DNA from: Victivallales bacterium
GTDB lineage: Bacteria > Verrucomicrobiota > Lentisphaeria > Oligosphaerales > Lenti-02
Length of the DNA stretch: 19,252 nucleotides
Assembly (NCBI GenBank): GCA_018648945.1
Contig: JABGQJ010000037.1
Coordinates: 2,857-22,108 of the forward strand
Direction of reading: 5' to 3'
Shown here: piece after piece, positions 8,301 through 13,482 of the stretch
Position numbering within the stretch: the first letter of the stretch is position 1
Layout of the letters: each line of letters starts with the position of its first letter
Notes under the pieces: model-generated
Database searches by the model: none
The model's input: the letters and a program-made list of their open reading frames with translations, nothing else
Told to the model about the DNA's origin: nothing
Translations under genes and position numbers: made by a program

Positions 8301-8623
8301 ACACCGAGCGCACTACAGGCGCGGATTGGGTCCTGAACAACCGTGGCAATTCGGTCGCGCTCTCGGTCGTCACCGGCAAGACGATGTTCGAGATAGAGAA
8401 GGCCGTAAACAAGAAGGTCAAGGGCCGGCGTCCCCAGAACCTGGCCTACTTTCCTGCTCTGGATCAGGCCAAGATCGACCCAGCCAAACGATACAAGATC
8501 GCGTTCTCCCACAACATGCTCGGGGGCATTTTCGCCACCTACGGGGAACTGAAGAACGTCCAGGCCGGTGGCAGATACACGCCCCAAGACATCCTGGCGG
8601 AACTGATGAAGACAGGGAAGTAG
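5381..8623 (+). CDS. Secreted multidomain esterase: CBM9-like domain plus alpha/beta hydrolase
   Basis: The 1080-residue protein starts with a signal peptide (about 1-29, hydrophobic VGVGLVLCLLGTMARAAA). A CBM9-like beta-sandwich follows at about 36-240 (IEIDGKAEDWKGKGY, LFLVWVQDDVWH, DHVDVYLRKV, GLIPWESVDF); such modules bind polysaccharide ends or are found in carbohydrate-active proteins. A linker (about 245-420) leads to an esterase/peptidase-S9-like alpha/beta hydrolase at about 425-610. It has the nucleophile elbow GHSNG with S518, the likely acid D567 in GALDTGQP and H599 in KEGHG. The remaining 470 residues include PLLIVYPTLGEPAEMARQKK near 748-767, seen in related exported esterases, and a tail I cannot assign. 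ATG 5381 has GGAAAGG 7 nt upstream; the open frame runs on upstream but encodes no recognisable protein. Likely a periplasmic or extracellular deacetylase or feruloyl-type esterase; the substrate is unknown. Confidence 0.85.
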   Translation: MSQSLWKGRVRAVGVGLVLCLLGTMARAAAVRRTFDLPRVEGIEIDGKAEDWKGKGYGFEILLPQHGKHREAKDHNASMKLGWTEKGLLFLVWVQDDVWHVKRRPKERVSDHVDVYLRKVPRGEGSTAYHLTLNPRFGKLPLQKNYFGGLEVGEGNVDRSVVPTHAVTGGETWYVMEGLIPWESVDFKAVPGAKAYFQLWAQDGDTLANEGTRRYRASFHLGKGTSYNGGDMHVLKLMDDTKPRLRLSAVDGYDLATYQPYVKVMARGIRRGHEVIIKQGTKELAKGVFKADGPDRVSTKITLPVPPDGKPYEDLTVSYRGEDVNTISLPHSATVAQLRDLLAKRAQYAKLYKVDEPWVGELGTPVLEQHRGLVAAAFTLLDRADPPSSQADFALLSQAAEAVKMADRGESYYDQRRGCFFGYIYSNALGTGSYFLCVIPDNYDPSRKYPLVYSLHAGGGVLETHNAAVEKDYIQVFPWGHGYNSFRGMGEVAARDVLAYALKWYSIDEDRVYVGGHSNGGNGTWFLTTRYPRFFAGGSVSAGQPLRHLFFSNLGNMAILNRCGALDTGQPVNIIKWAESRLEQLGHPMDLRIFPKEGHGRKAPFDSEAWRAKHVRNPSPRKVSHSCQWAAHGKSYWFDIKRLADPHRVARVDAEVMEKDARQSVALQPTNVAVLALDLATMPVAADRPLHIRISGATEEIKSPLPKQLYLVNGARGWQFKRDWQAPAAKIRPYRSGGAENMYNGEPLLIVYPTLGEPAEMARQKKAAQALCRSGGAGPMATASFPMKADKDITQADMEHYNLILVGKMEDNQATKKLWPKLPLTLTKNKTLKAGGRTLDVENAFISLHVYNPLAPKRLVYLIAPLGKASESPMWTRALPWFLVRSGQEGMGAVPDLVVRGVTAGAPVFRYGMQFTRGWAWKPQDPKHLAYRFAGVGKNDFIKATRTLLTANSKADFVLARKESGKATPAWGLDTERTTGADWVLNNRGNSVALSVVTGKTMFEIEKAVNKKVKGRRPQNLAYFPALDQAKIDPAKRYKIAFSHNMLGGIFATYGELKNVQAGGRYTPQDILAELMKTGK

Positions 8624-8649
8624 CTGAGCCGCCCGGAAGGCACAACCTT

Positions 8650-8666
8650 GGGCGCGGTCCGCGTCC
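8650..8666 (+). terminator. GC-rich hairpin after the esterase gene, possible terminator
   Basis: GGGCGCggtccGCGTCC can form a 6-bp stem (one G-T pair) with a 5-nt loop, 26 nt after the esterase stop. No T-run follows, so it is a poor intrinsic terminator and may be just GC-rich sequence. It lies directly upstream of the nrpR promoter. Confidence 0.25.
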
Positions 8667-8678
8667 CCGCATTTGCGG
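8667..8678 (+). promoter_or_regulatory. Candidate operator overlapping the -35 of the nrpR-like gene
   Basis: CCGCATTTGCGG is an inverted repeat (CCGCA, two Ts, TGCGG). Its right half overlaps the -35 hexamer TTGCGG. The 9-mer CATTTGCGG recurs exactly at 11901-11909 in the leader of the PurF-like gene, there within a different dyad. Placement fits a repressor site, possibly autoregulatory. It is not the GGAA-N6-TTCC operator known for archaeal NrpR. Confidence 0.35.
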
Positions 8679-8700
8679 TTGCGCTGGCTTGTGGTACAAT
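8673..8700 (+). promoter_or_regulatory. Sigma70-like promoter for the nrpR-like gene
   Basis: TTGCGG (8673-8678), a 16-nt spacer and TACAAT (8695-8700), preceded by TGG as an extended -10 (TGn). Transcription would start near 8707 and leave a leader of about 40 nt before ATG 8748. This is the best promoter match I found in the window. Confidence 0.6.
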
Positions 8701-8747
8701 CATAAGACGTCACCCACGTTCCCACCACCCAGGACAGTATCTCCCGC

Positions 8748-9776
8748 ATGGCACGAACGCGCCCCACCCGTCGCCAGCAGCGCAACCGGCTGGCCATTCT
8801 TGAGCTCCTCAAGGTTTCCCAAAGCCCCGTCAGCAGCAGCCGCATCGCCAACTCCCTCAGTGAATCCGGCCACGATGTGAGCGAACGCACGGTACGCGCT
8901 TACCTGAAACAGATGGACGAGGATGGTCTGACGGAATGCATCGGTCGAAGCGGCCGGATCATCACCCAGGCAGGCCGCAGCGAAGTGGGCGCGTCACGCA
9001 TCCTGGAACGCGTCGGCTTCGTCAGCGCCAGGATCGACCGCCTGACCTTCCAGATGGATTTCGACCTCATCCGCAAGGCTGGCACGGTCGTGGTCAATCT
9101 GACCATCGCCGAGCCGAGCATTCTGCATGGGTGTCTGGCAGACATCATCCGGGTGTTCGACTGCGGCTATGCCATGGGCACGCAGGTGGCCCTGCTCAAA
9201 CCGGGCGAAACGGTCGGCGAAACCGTCGTGCCGCCAGGTCATGTGGGGCTGTGTACCGTCTGCTCGGTGACTCTGAACGGCGTTCTTCTCAAGCACGGCG
9301 TGCCGGTTCGATCCCCCTTTTCCGGCCTCCTCGAACTCCACGCTGGCACTGCCATGCGCTTTGCAGAACTAGTGAGTTATGAAGGCACCAGTCTCGACCC
9401 CCTCGCGATGTTCATCCGCGGCGGCATGACCAACTACCTCGGGGCCATCCGCAACGGCACGGGGCGAATTGGCGCGGGTTTCCGCGAGATCCCCGGCGAA
9501 AGCCGGGAGCTGGTCTCGGGATTGGCCTCCCGGCTGGAGACGGTCGGCATGGGAGCCTTCATGAGCATTGGATGCCCAGGCCAGATGCTCCTCAATCTGC
9601 CGGTGCGCGACGGCTGTTGCGGCATGATCCTGACCGGTGGCCTGAACCCAGTTGCCATCATGGTCGAACGAGGCCACCGGATCCTCCCAGTGGCGCTGGC
9701 GGGACTCATGGACTTCCATGGCCTGCATCACTACTCCGAGCTCCCCCGGCGACTGGACGCGATCCAGCTCCCCTGA
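8748..9776 (+). CDS. nrpR: NrpR-type transcriptional regulator (winged helix plus NrpR/DUF128 domain)
   Basis: The 342-residue product has an N-terminal winged-helix domain at about 10-75 (RLAILELLKVS, SERTVRAYLKQMDEDGLTE) followed by GRIITQAG. One NrpR/DUF128 effector domain spans about 85-335, with GFVSARIDRLTFQMDFD, GTVVVNLTI, VGLCTVCSVTLNGVLLKHGV and PVRSPFSGLLEL. In methanogens NrpR represses nitrogen-assimilation genes and is released by 2-oxoglutarate. Bacterial single-domain homologues are little studied, and the ligand here is not known. ATG 8748 is the only reasonable start; AGGA lies 13 nt upstream, so the Shine-Dalgarno site is weak. The fusion gene follows 51 nt later, so the two are probably co-transcribed. 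The nearby PurF-like and carB genes make a nitrogen- or nucleotide-related role plausible but unproven. Confidence 0.88.
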   Translation: MARTRPTRRQQRNRLAILELLKVSQSPVSSSRIANSLSESGHDVSERTVRAYLKQMDEDGLTECIGRSGRIITQAGRSEVGASRILERVGFVSARIDRLTFQMDFDLIRKAGTVVVNLTIAEPSILHGCLADIIRVFDCGYAMGTQVALLKPGETVGETVVPPGHVGLCTVCSVTLNGVLLKHGVPVRSPFSGLLELHAGTAMRFAELVSYEGTSLDPLAMFIRGGMTNYLGAIRNGTGRIGAGFREIPGESRELVSGLASRLETVGMGAFMSIGCPGQMLLNLPVRDGCCGMILTGGLNPVAIMVERGHRILPVALAGLMDFHGLHHYSELPRRLDAIQLP

Positions 9777-9777
9777 A

Positions 9778-9797
9778 CCCCTGCGGGGATCCCCCGC
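9778..9797 (+). other. Two mutually exclusive GC hairpins in the nrpR-fusion gap
   Basis: CCCC-tgc-GGGG (9778-9788) and GCGGGG-atc-CCCCGC (9783-9797) share the same GGGG and cannot form together. They begin 2 nt after the nrpR stop. No T-run follows, so termination is unlikely; they might tune expression of the downstream gene or protect mRNA ends. Confidence 0.35.
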
Positions 9798-9827
9798 ATC
9801 CCATACCAGCAAGGCAAGGACGGACGA

Positions 9828-11705
9828 ATGCAACTCTCCATCTTCACCGACGAACTGGCTCTGGACGTGACCAAGGCTCTGCCCATCATCAAGGGCTGGG
9901 GCGTGGACACAGTGGACTTCCGCGGACGGATTTTCGGCAAGCCGATCGAGCGCCTGACCGACGAGGAACTCGTCGAACTGCGCAAGCTGCTCGACGACCT
10001 CGGCATGCGCACTGGCTGCATCGAGTCCTCCCTCGCCAAGGTCCACCTGCCAGACGCGGAGCGGATGGCGGTCGAGCAGGAGAAGCTGGAAGGGATCATC
10101 CGCGCGGCCGATGCCCTGGATTGCCGCCTGGTGCGTTCCTTCTTCTACTGGCAGCCCAAGGCGGATCTGGCCGGAGCCCTGGCCATCCGCCCCGATGAAC
10201 AGCAGAAGGTGATGGATGCCTTCGCCCCGCTCGCCGCCCGGGCGAAGGAGGCCAAGCTGGTGCTGGCGTTCGAGAACTGCGGCGTCACCCACGACGAAGT
10301 CATCGCCATGCTGTCCATGTTCGATGTCCCGGAATGGGGCATGTCCTGGGACGTCTGCAACACCTGGAACTGCACGGAGCGCGAACAGGGCGTGGAAGCC
10401 TATTGCGCACGTCTTGCCCCCTACGCCCGCCAGCTTCATGTGAAGGCGCGCGGTGCCGTACCTGGCATCGTTCCCTTCATCATCCCCTACGACACCGTCC
10501 TGCAGATCGCCGCCAACGCCGGCGTACAAGGCACGGTCAGCGTCGAAACACACAACGCCGACCCAAGCGCCAGCAACGTGGACGTGTCCGAGCAATTGGT
10601 GAAGATTGTCCAAGCCGCTTGGCCCTCCGCCGCGCCCGGCAGCAACGTGGCCAAAAGCAAGTCCGCAGCCGACGTGACCCGTCCCTGGCAGGACGACCCC
10701 GTCCGCTTCGCGGTCATTGGCCTCGGCATGGGACACGGCCGCGCCAAGATGATCTGCGATACGCCGGGCACCGAACTGATCGGCGTCTGCGACCTGGTGG
10801 AATCCCGCGCCAAGCGCACCGGTGAAGCCTGCAATGTGCCCTGGACCACCGACATGCAGCGGTGGTTCAACGACGACCGGGTCGAAGTGATCTGTGTGAT
10901 GACCGAGACCGGGCGCCACGGCGAGGTGACTCTCGCCGCGCTGGAAGCAGGCAAACACGTGATCAGTACCAAGCCGATGGAGGCCTCCCTGGCCGCCTGC
11001 GACGCCATGATCCAGAAGGCGGAGGAGAAAGGCCTACTCCTGGCCGTGGACTTCAGCCGTCGCTTCAATACCGACCTGGTGACCTTGCGCAACGTGGTCT
11101 CGTCTGGCGCCTTCGGCAAGCTCCTAAGTGGCTCCTTCGAGCTGAAGATCCTGCGGACGATGGACTACTTCAACAACAACGGCGGCTGGCGCGGCACCCG
11201 ACGTTGGGATGGCGGCGGCGTCCTCTCCAACCAGTCGATCCACCACATCGATGAACTGGCCTATGCGGTCGGGATTCCTGCCAAGGTACGGTGCGCCATC
11301 TGGACCCAGAACCACGAGATCGAGGCCGAGGATCTGGGCACCGCCGCCTGGCTCTACCCCGACGGCGCTGTCATCACCTTCACGGGCACCACCAACTACC
11401 CCCATGCCACGTGGTTCGACCGGGTGGAGTTGGTCGGTACCGAGGGTGCCTACTTCCGCGCCGAAAATGGACCGTTCGAGAAGCCCATGGAGCGCTTCTT
11501 CCTCGACGGCGCCTGGCGTGACGGTGCCCCCGAAACCGTTGAACCAGAGTGGCTCAATTCCCCCGACAACTTCGCCGCTGCCCTCCGCGCCGGCGCCGCC
11601 CTCACCTGCCCCGGCAGCGAGGGAAGACGCACGCAGTCGATCCTTGATGCCATGTACCGTAGCGCCTACGAAGCCGACGGTCAGTGGGTGGACGTCCTGA
11701 GCTAG
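9828..11705 (+). CDS. Fusion: TIM-barrel sugar isomerase/epimerase and Gfo/Idh/MocA oxidoreductase
   Basis: One 625-residue chain holds two enzymes often encoded separately in inositol- and sugar-converting pathways. Residues 1 to about 265 form a xylose-isomerase-like TIM barrel with a complete metal site: E149 in LAFENCG, D175 in SWDVCN, H204 in QLHVKA and E240 in VSVETH. A linker of about 25 residues rich in Ala and Ser (about 265-290) follows. Residues 291-625 are a Gfo/Idh/MocA NAD(P)-dependent oxidoreductase. It has the nucleotide-binding loop VIGLGMGHG at 296-304, HVISTKPME at 377-385 (K382 as the family's KP lysine, with Thr in place of the usual Glu of EKP) and WDGGGVLSNQSIHHIDEL at 460-477. 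AAGGA lies 7 nt before ATG 9828. Likely an oxidation coupled to isomerisation, epimerisation or dehydration in the cytoplasm; the substrate is unknown. There is no stop or frame change at the junction, so it is a true fusion. Confidence 0.88.
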   Translation: MQLSIFTDELALDVTKALPIIKGWGVDTVDFRGRIFGKPIERLTDEELVELRKLLDDLGMRTGCIESSLAKVHLPDAERMAVEQEKLEGIIRAADALDCRLVRSFFYWQPKADLAGALAIRPDEQQKVMDAFAPLAARAKEAKLVLAFENCGVTHDEVIAMLSMFDVPEWGMSWDVCNTWNCTEREQGVEAYCARLAPYARQLHVKARGAVPGIVPFIIPYDTVLQIAANAGVQGTVSVETHNADPSASNVDVSEQLVKIVQAAWPSAAPGSNVAKSKSAADVTRPWQDDPVRFAVIGLGMGHGRAKMICDTPGTELIGVCDLVESRAKRTGEACNVPWTTDMQRWFNDDRVEVICVMTETGRHGEVTLAALEAGKHVISTKPMEASLAACDAMIQKAEEKGLLLAVDFSRRFNTDLVTLRNVVSSGAFGKLLSGSFELKILRTMDYFNNNGGWRGTRRWDGGGVLSNQSIHHIDELAYAVGIPAKVRCAIWTQNHEIEAEDLGTAAWLYPDGAVITFTGTTNYPHATWFDRVELVGTEGAYFRAENGPFEKPMERFFLDGAWRDGAPETVEPEWLNSPDNFAAALRAGAALTCPGSEGRRTQSILDAMYRSAYEADGQWVDVLS

Positions 11706-11734
11706 CCTGCCCCCGCTTCAGCCACCCTCCCCAC

Positions 11735-11770
11735 AGAGTGCGAACGCGCAATGCGTCGGGTCCGCACTCT
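11735..11770 (+). terminator. Stem-loop after the fusion gene, weak terminator candidate
   Basis: An 8-bp perfect stem, AGAGTGCG with CGCACTCT, encloses 20 nt that can form an inner ACGC/GCGT pair. It starts 30 nt after the fusion-gene stop. The following bases CTGCATTTGC are only slightly T-rich. It could end the nrpR-fusion transcript or belong to the leader of the next unit. Confidence 0.35.
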
Positions 11771-11901
11771 CTGCATTTGCCCAGCAACGGCCCCTTCCAG
11801 AAATCACAAACGGCACCCCGATGCCGTTGCAGCGCGATTATCCCGGCATATTCACCCACAAATGGTCCCATATCCGCCGGGGAACGGTGGAAATCTCTGC
11901 C

Positions 11902-11914
11902 ATTTGCGGCAAAT
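11902..11914 (+). promoter_or_regulatory. Candidate operator ATTTGC-G-GCAAAT upstream of the PurF-like gene
   Basis: This is a 6-bp dyad with a single central base, 134 nt upstream of the start codon. It shares the 9-mer CATTTGCGG (11901-11909) with the nrpR promoter at 8670-8678. AT-rich symmetric sites stand out in this GC-rich DNA. The binding protein is unknown. Confidence 0.35.
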
Positions 11915-12037
11915 TTCAACGGTCATTACTGCCAACGTGCCGCCGCGCCCAGTCCGTTCCCGGACCGATGGGATCGGCCTGGCCTGTTGGCAGCCTGGAA
12001 GCGAATCCGGGAGCAATCCACAACGACTGTACAACGC

Positions 12038-12043
12038 GGAGTG
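12038..12043 (+). promoter_or_regulatory. Ribosome binding site deciding the start of the PurF-like gene
   Basis: GGAGTG lies 5 nt before ATG 12049. It supports the start that gives MGGFFAVAS, matching where PurF-family proteins begin, rather than the in-frame ATG at 11821. Confidence 0.65.
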
Positions 12044-12048
12044 AAAAT

Positions 12049-13473
12049 ATGGGCGGTTTCTTTGCGGTTGCCTCACAGCACCAGTGCGTGAGCGATCTGT
12101 TCTTCGGCACCGACTACCACTCGCATCTGGGCACGCAGCGCGGAGGCATGGCCGTCCTCGGTGACGGTGCCATCCACCGCGTGATCCACGACATCACCAA
12201 CGCCCAGTTCCGCAGCAAATTCGACGACGACTTGCCCCAGTTCAAAGGGCGGTGCGGAATCGGGGTCATCAGCGACTACGACGACCAGCCCCTGCTCATG
12301 CGCTCCCATCTCGGCACCTATGCCATCGCCACCGTCGGGGCGATCAGCAACCTGGAGCAACTGACCGAGCACCTGCTCCAGGAGCGTCGCGTCCACTTTG
12401 CGGAGATCATGAACGGGGGGGTGAACCCCACCGAATTGGTGGGCATGCTGATCAACCAGCAGGACACCTTCGCCGCTGGCATCGAGCACGCCCAAAGCCT
12501 GCTTGAGGGCTCTTGCTCACTGCTTCTCCTCACCGACGAAGGGATCTATGCGGCCCGCGACCGCTATGGGCGCACGCCGATCATTCTCGGCCAGCGCGAC
12601 GGTGCCTTCGCCGCAACCATGGAGAGCAGCGCTCTGCCCAACCTGGACTACGACGTGATGCGCGAGCTCGGTCCCGGCGAAATCGTGCGCATCACCCCCG
12701 AAGGCGTGGAACAGCAGAGAGCCCCGGGTGATGAACTCCAAATCTGCACCTTCCTCTGGGTCTACTATGGCTACCCGGCGTCCTCCTACGAAGGCATCAA
12801 CACCGAGGAATCCCGCTATCGCTGCGGCGCGGCCCTTGCCAAGAACGACGGCGTCGAGGTGGATATGGTTGCGGGCATCCCGGATTCTGGCACGGCCCAT
12901 GCCATCGGTTACGCCAACGCCTCCGGCTACCCCTATCAGCGCCCCTTTGTGAAGTACACCCCCACCTGGCCGCGCAGCTTCATGCCCCAGGACCAGTCCA
13001 TCCGCGACTTGGTCGCCCGCATGAAACTGATCCCCATCCGGAACATGGTCAAAGACCGCCGCATTATGTTCTGCGAGGATTCCATCGTCCGCGGCACACA
13101 ACTGAAGGACATTGTCCAGCGCCTCTACGACTACGGCACGGCCGAAGTGCACATGCGCCCCGCCTGTCCCCCTCTCCTCTTCGGTTGCCCCTACCTCAAC
13201 TTCTCCCGCTCCCGCTCTCTGCTCGACCTGGCCACCCGGCGGGCGATCAAGGAAATGGAGGGGGCCGACAACCTTCATCTGGCCGAGTTCGCCAACCCGG
13301 ACAGCGACCGCTACAAGGCGATGATCGACCGGATTCGGCGGCGGCTCAAGCTGAGTACCCTCAAATACCAGCGGCTGGATGATCTGGTGGAAGCGGTCGG
13401 GCTCCCCAAGAGCAAGCTCTGCACGCACTGCTGGGATGGCTGTACTGGCTGCACCAAGCCCCCGGCCAACTAG
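12049..13473 (+). CDS. PurF-like phosphoribosyltransferase with degenerate glutaminase domain
   Basis: The 474-residue protein aligns by eye over its whole length with glutamine PRPP amidotransferase (PurF, first step of purine synthesis). True PurF begins, after processing, with a Cys nucleophile (CGIxGI); here it begins MGGFFAV, with Gly at that place. Other glutaminase signatures are also lost: the HxRYST-type motif reads GVISDYD at 72-78, HNG reads TVG at 95-97, and DTE reads PTE at 127-129. The phosphoribosyltransferase half keeps the PRPP loop EDSIVRGT at 343-350. C233, C380 and the C458/C461/C465/C468 cluster resemble the Fe-S ligands of Bacillus-type PurF. It cannot be a normal glutaminase; it may use free ammonia or another acceptor, or be regulatory. 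TAGGAG at its stop doubles as the Shine-Dalgarno site of the next gene, 9 nt away. Databases may label it amidophosphoribosyltransferase. Confidence 0.9.
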   Translation: MGGFFAVASQHQCVSDLFFGTDYHSHLGTQRGGMAVLGDGAIHRVIHDITNAQFRSKFDDDLPQFKGRCGIGVISDYDDQPLLMRSHLGTYAIATVGAISNLEQLTEHLLQERRVHFAEIMNGGVNPTELVGMLINQQDTFAAGIEHAQSLLEGSCSLLLLTDEGIYAARDRYGRTPIILGQRDGAFAATMESSALPNLDYDVMRELGPGEIVRITPEGVEQQRAPGDELQICTFLWVYYGYPASSYEGINTEESRYRCGAALAKNDGVEVDMVAGIPDSGTAHAIGYANASGYPYQRPFVKYTPTWPRSFMPQDQSIRDLVARMKLIPIRNMVKDRRIMFCEDSIVRGTQLKDIVQRLYDYGTAEVHMRPACPPLLFGCPYLNFSRSRSLLDLATRRAIKEMEGADNLHLAEFANPDSDRYKAMIDRIRRRLKLSTLKYQRLDDLVEAVGLPKSKLCTHCWDGCTGCTKPPAN

Positions 13474-13476
13474 GAG
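13472..13476 (+). promoter_or_regulatory. Ribosome binding site overlapping the PurF-like stop codon
   Basis: TAGGAG combines the TAG stop of the PurF-like gene with an AGGAG core 6 nt before ATG 13483, so translation of the two genes is probably coupled. Confidence 0.7.
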
Positions 13477-13482
13477 CGCCCC

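Larger units (their letters stand above)
11706..12048 (+). promoter_or_regulatory. Structured leader/promoter region before the PurF-like gene
   Basis: This 343-nt gap has no convincing gene. It has several inverted repeats: AGAGTGCG/CGCACTCT (11735-11742 and 11763-11770, 20-nt loop), ATTTGC-G-GCAAAT (11902-11914), GTCCG-TTCC-CGGAC (11952-11965) and CCGAT-GGG-ATCGG (11965-11977). The string CTCTGC(C)ATTTGC occurs twice, at 11769-11780 and 11895-11907. A weak promoter may lie at TTGCGG 11904-11909 with a poor -10 (ATTACT, 11925-11930). It could be a long regulated leader, such as an attenuator or riboswitch, but I recognise no known class. Confidence 0.4.

Noticed and set aside
11821..12048. 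N-terminal extension of the PurF-like frame
   Set aside because: PurF proteins begin at the equivalent of MGGFF, and GGAGTG precedes ATG 12049. The extension is Pro/Arg-rich and unlike any PurF propeptide.
8624..12048. Archaeal NrpR operator GGAA-N6-TTCC near nrpR or the PurF-like gene
   Set aside because: I read the gaps 8624-8747, 9777-9827 and 11706-12048 and found no exact match. GGAAGGCACAACCTT and GGAAGCGAATCC are only partial resemblances.
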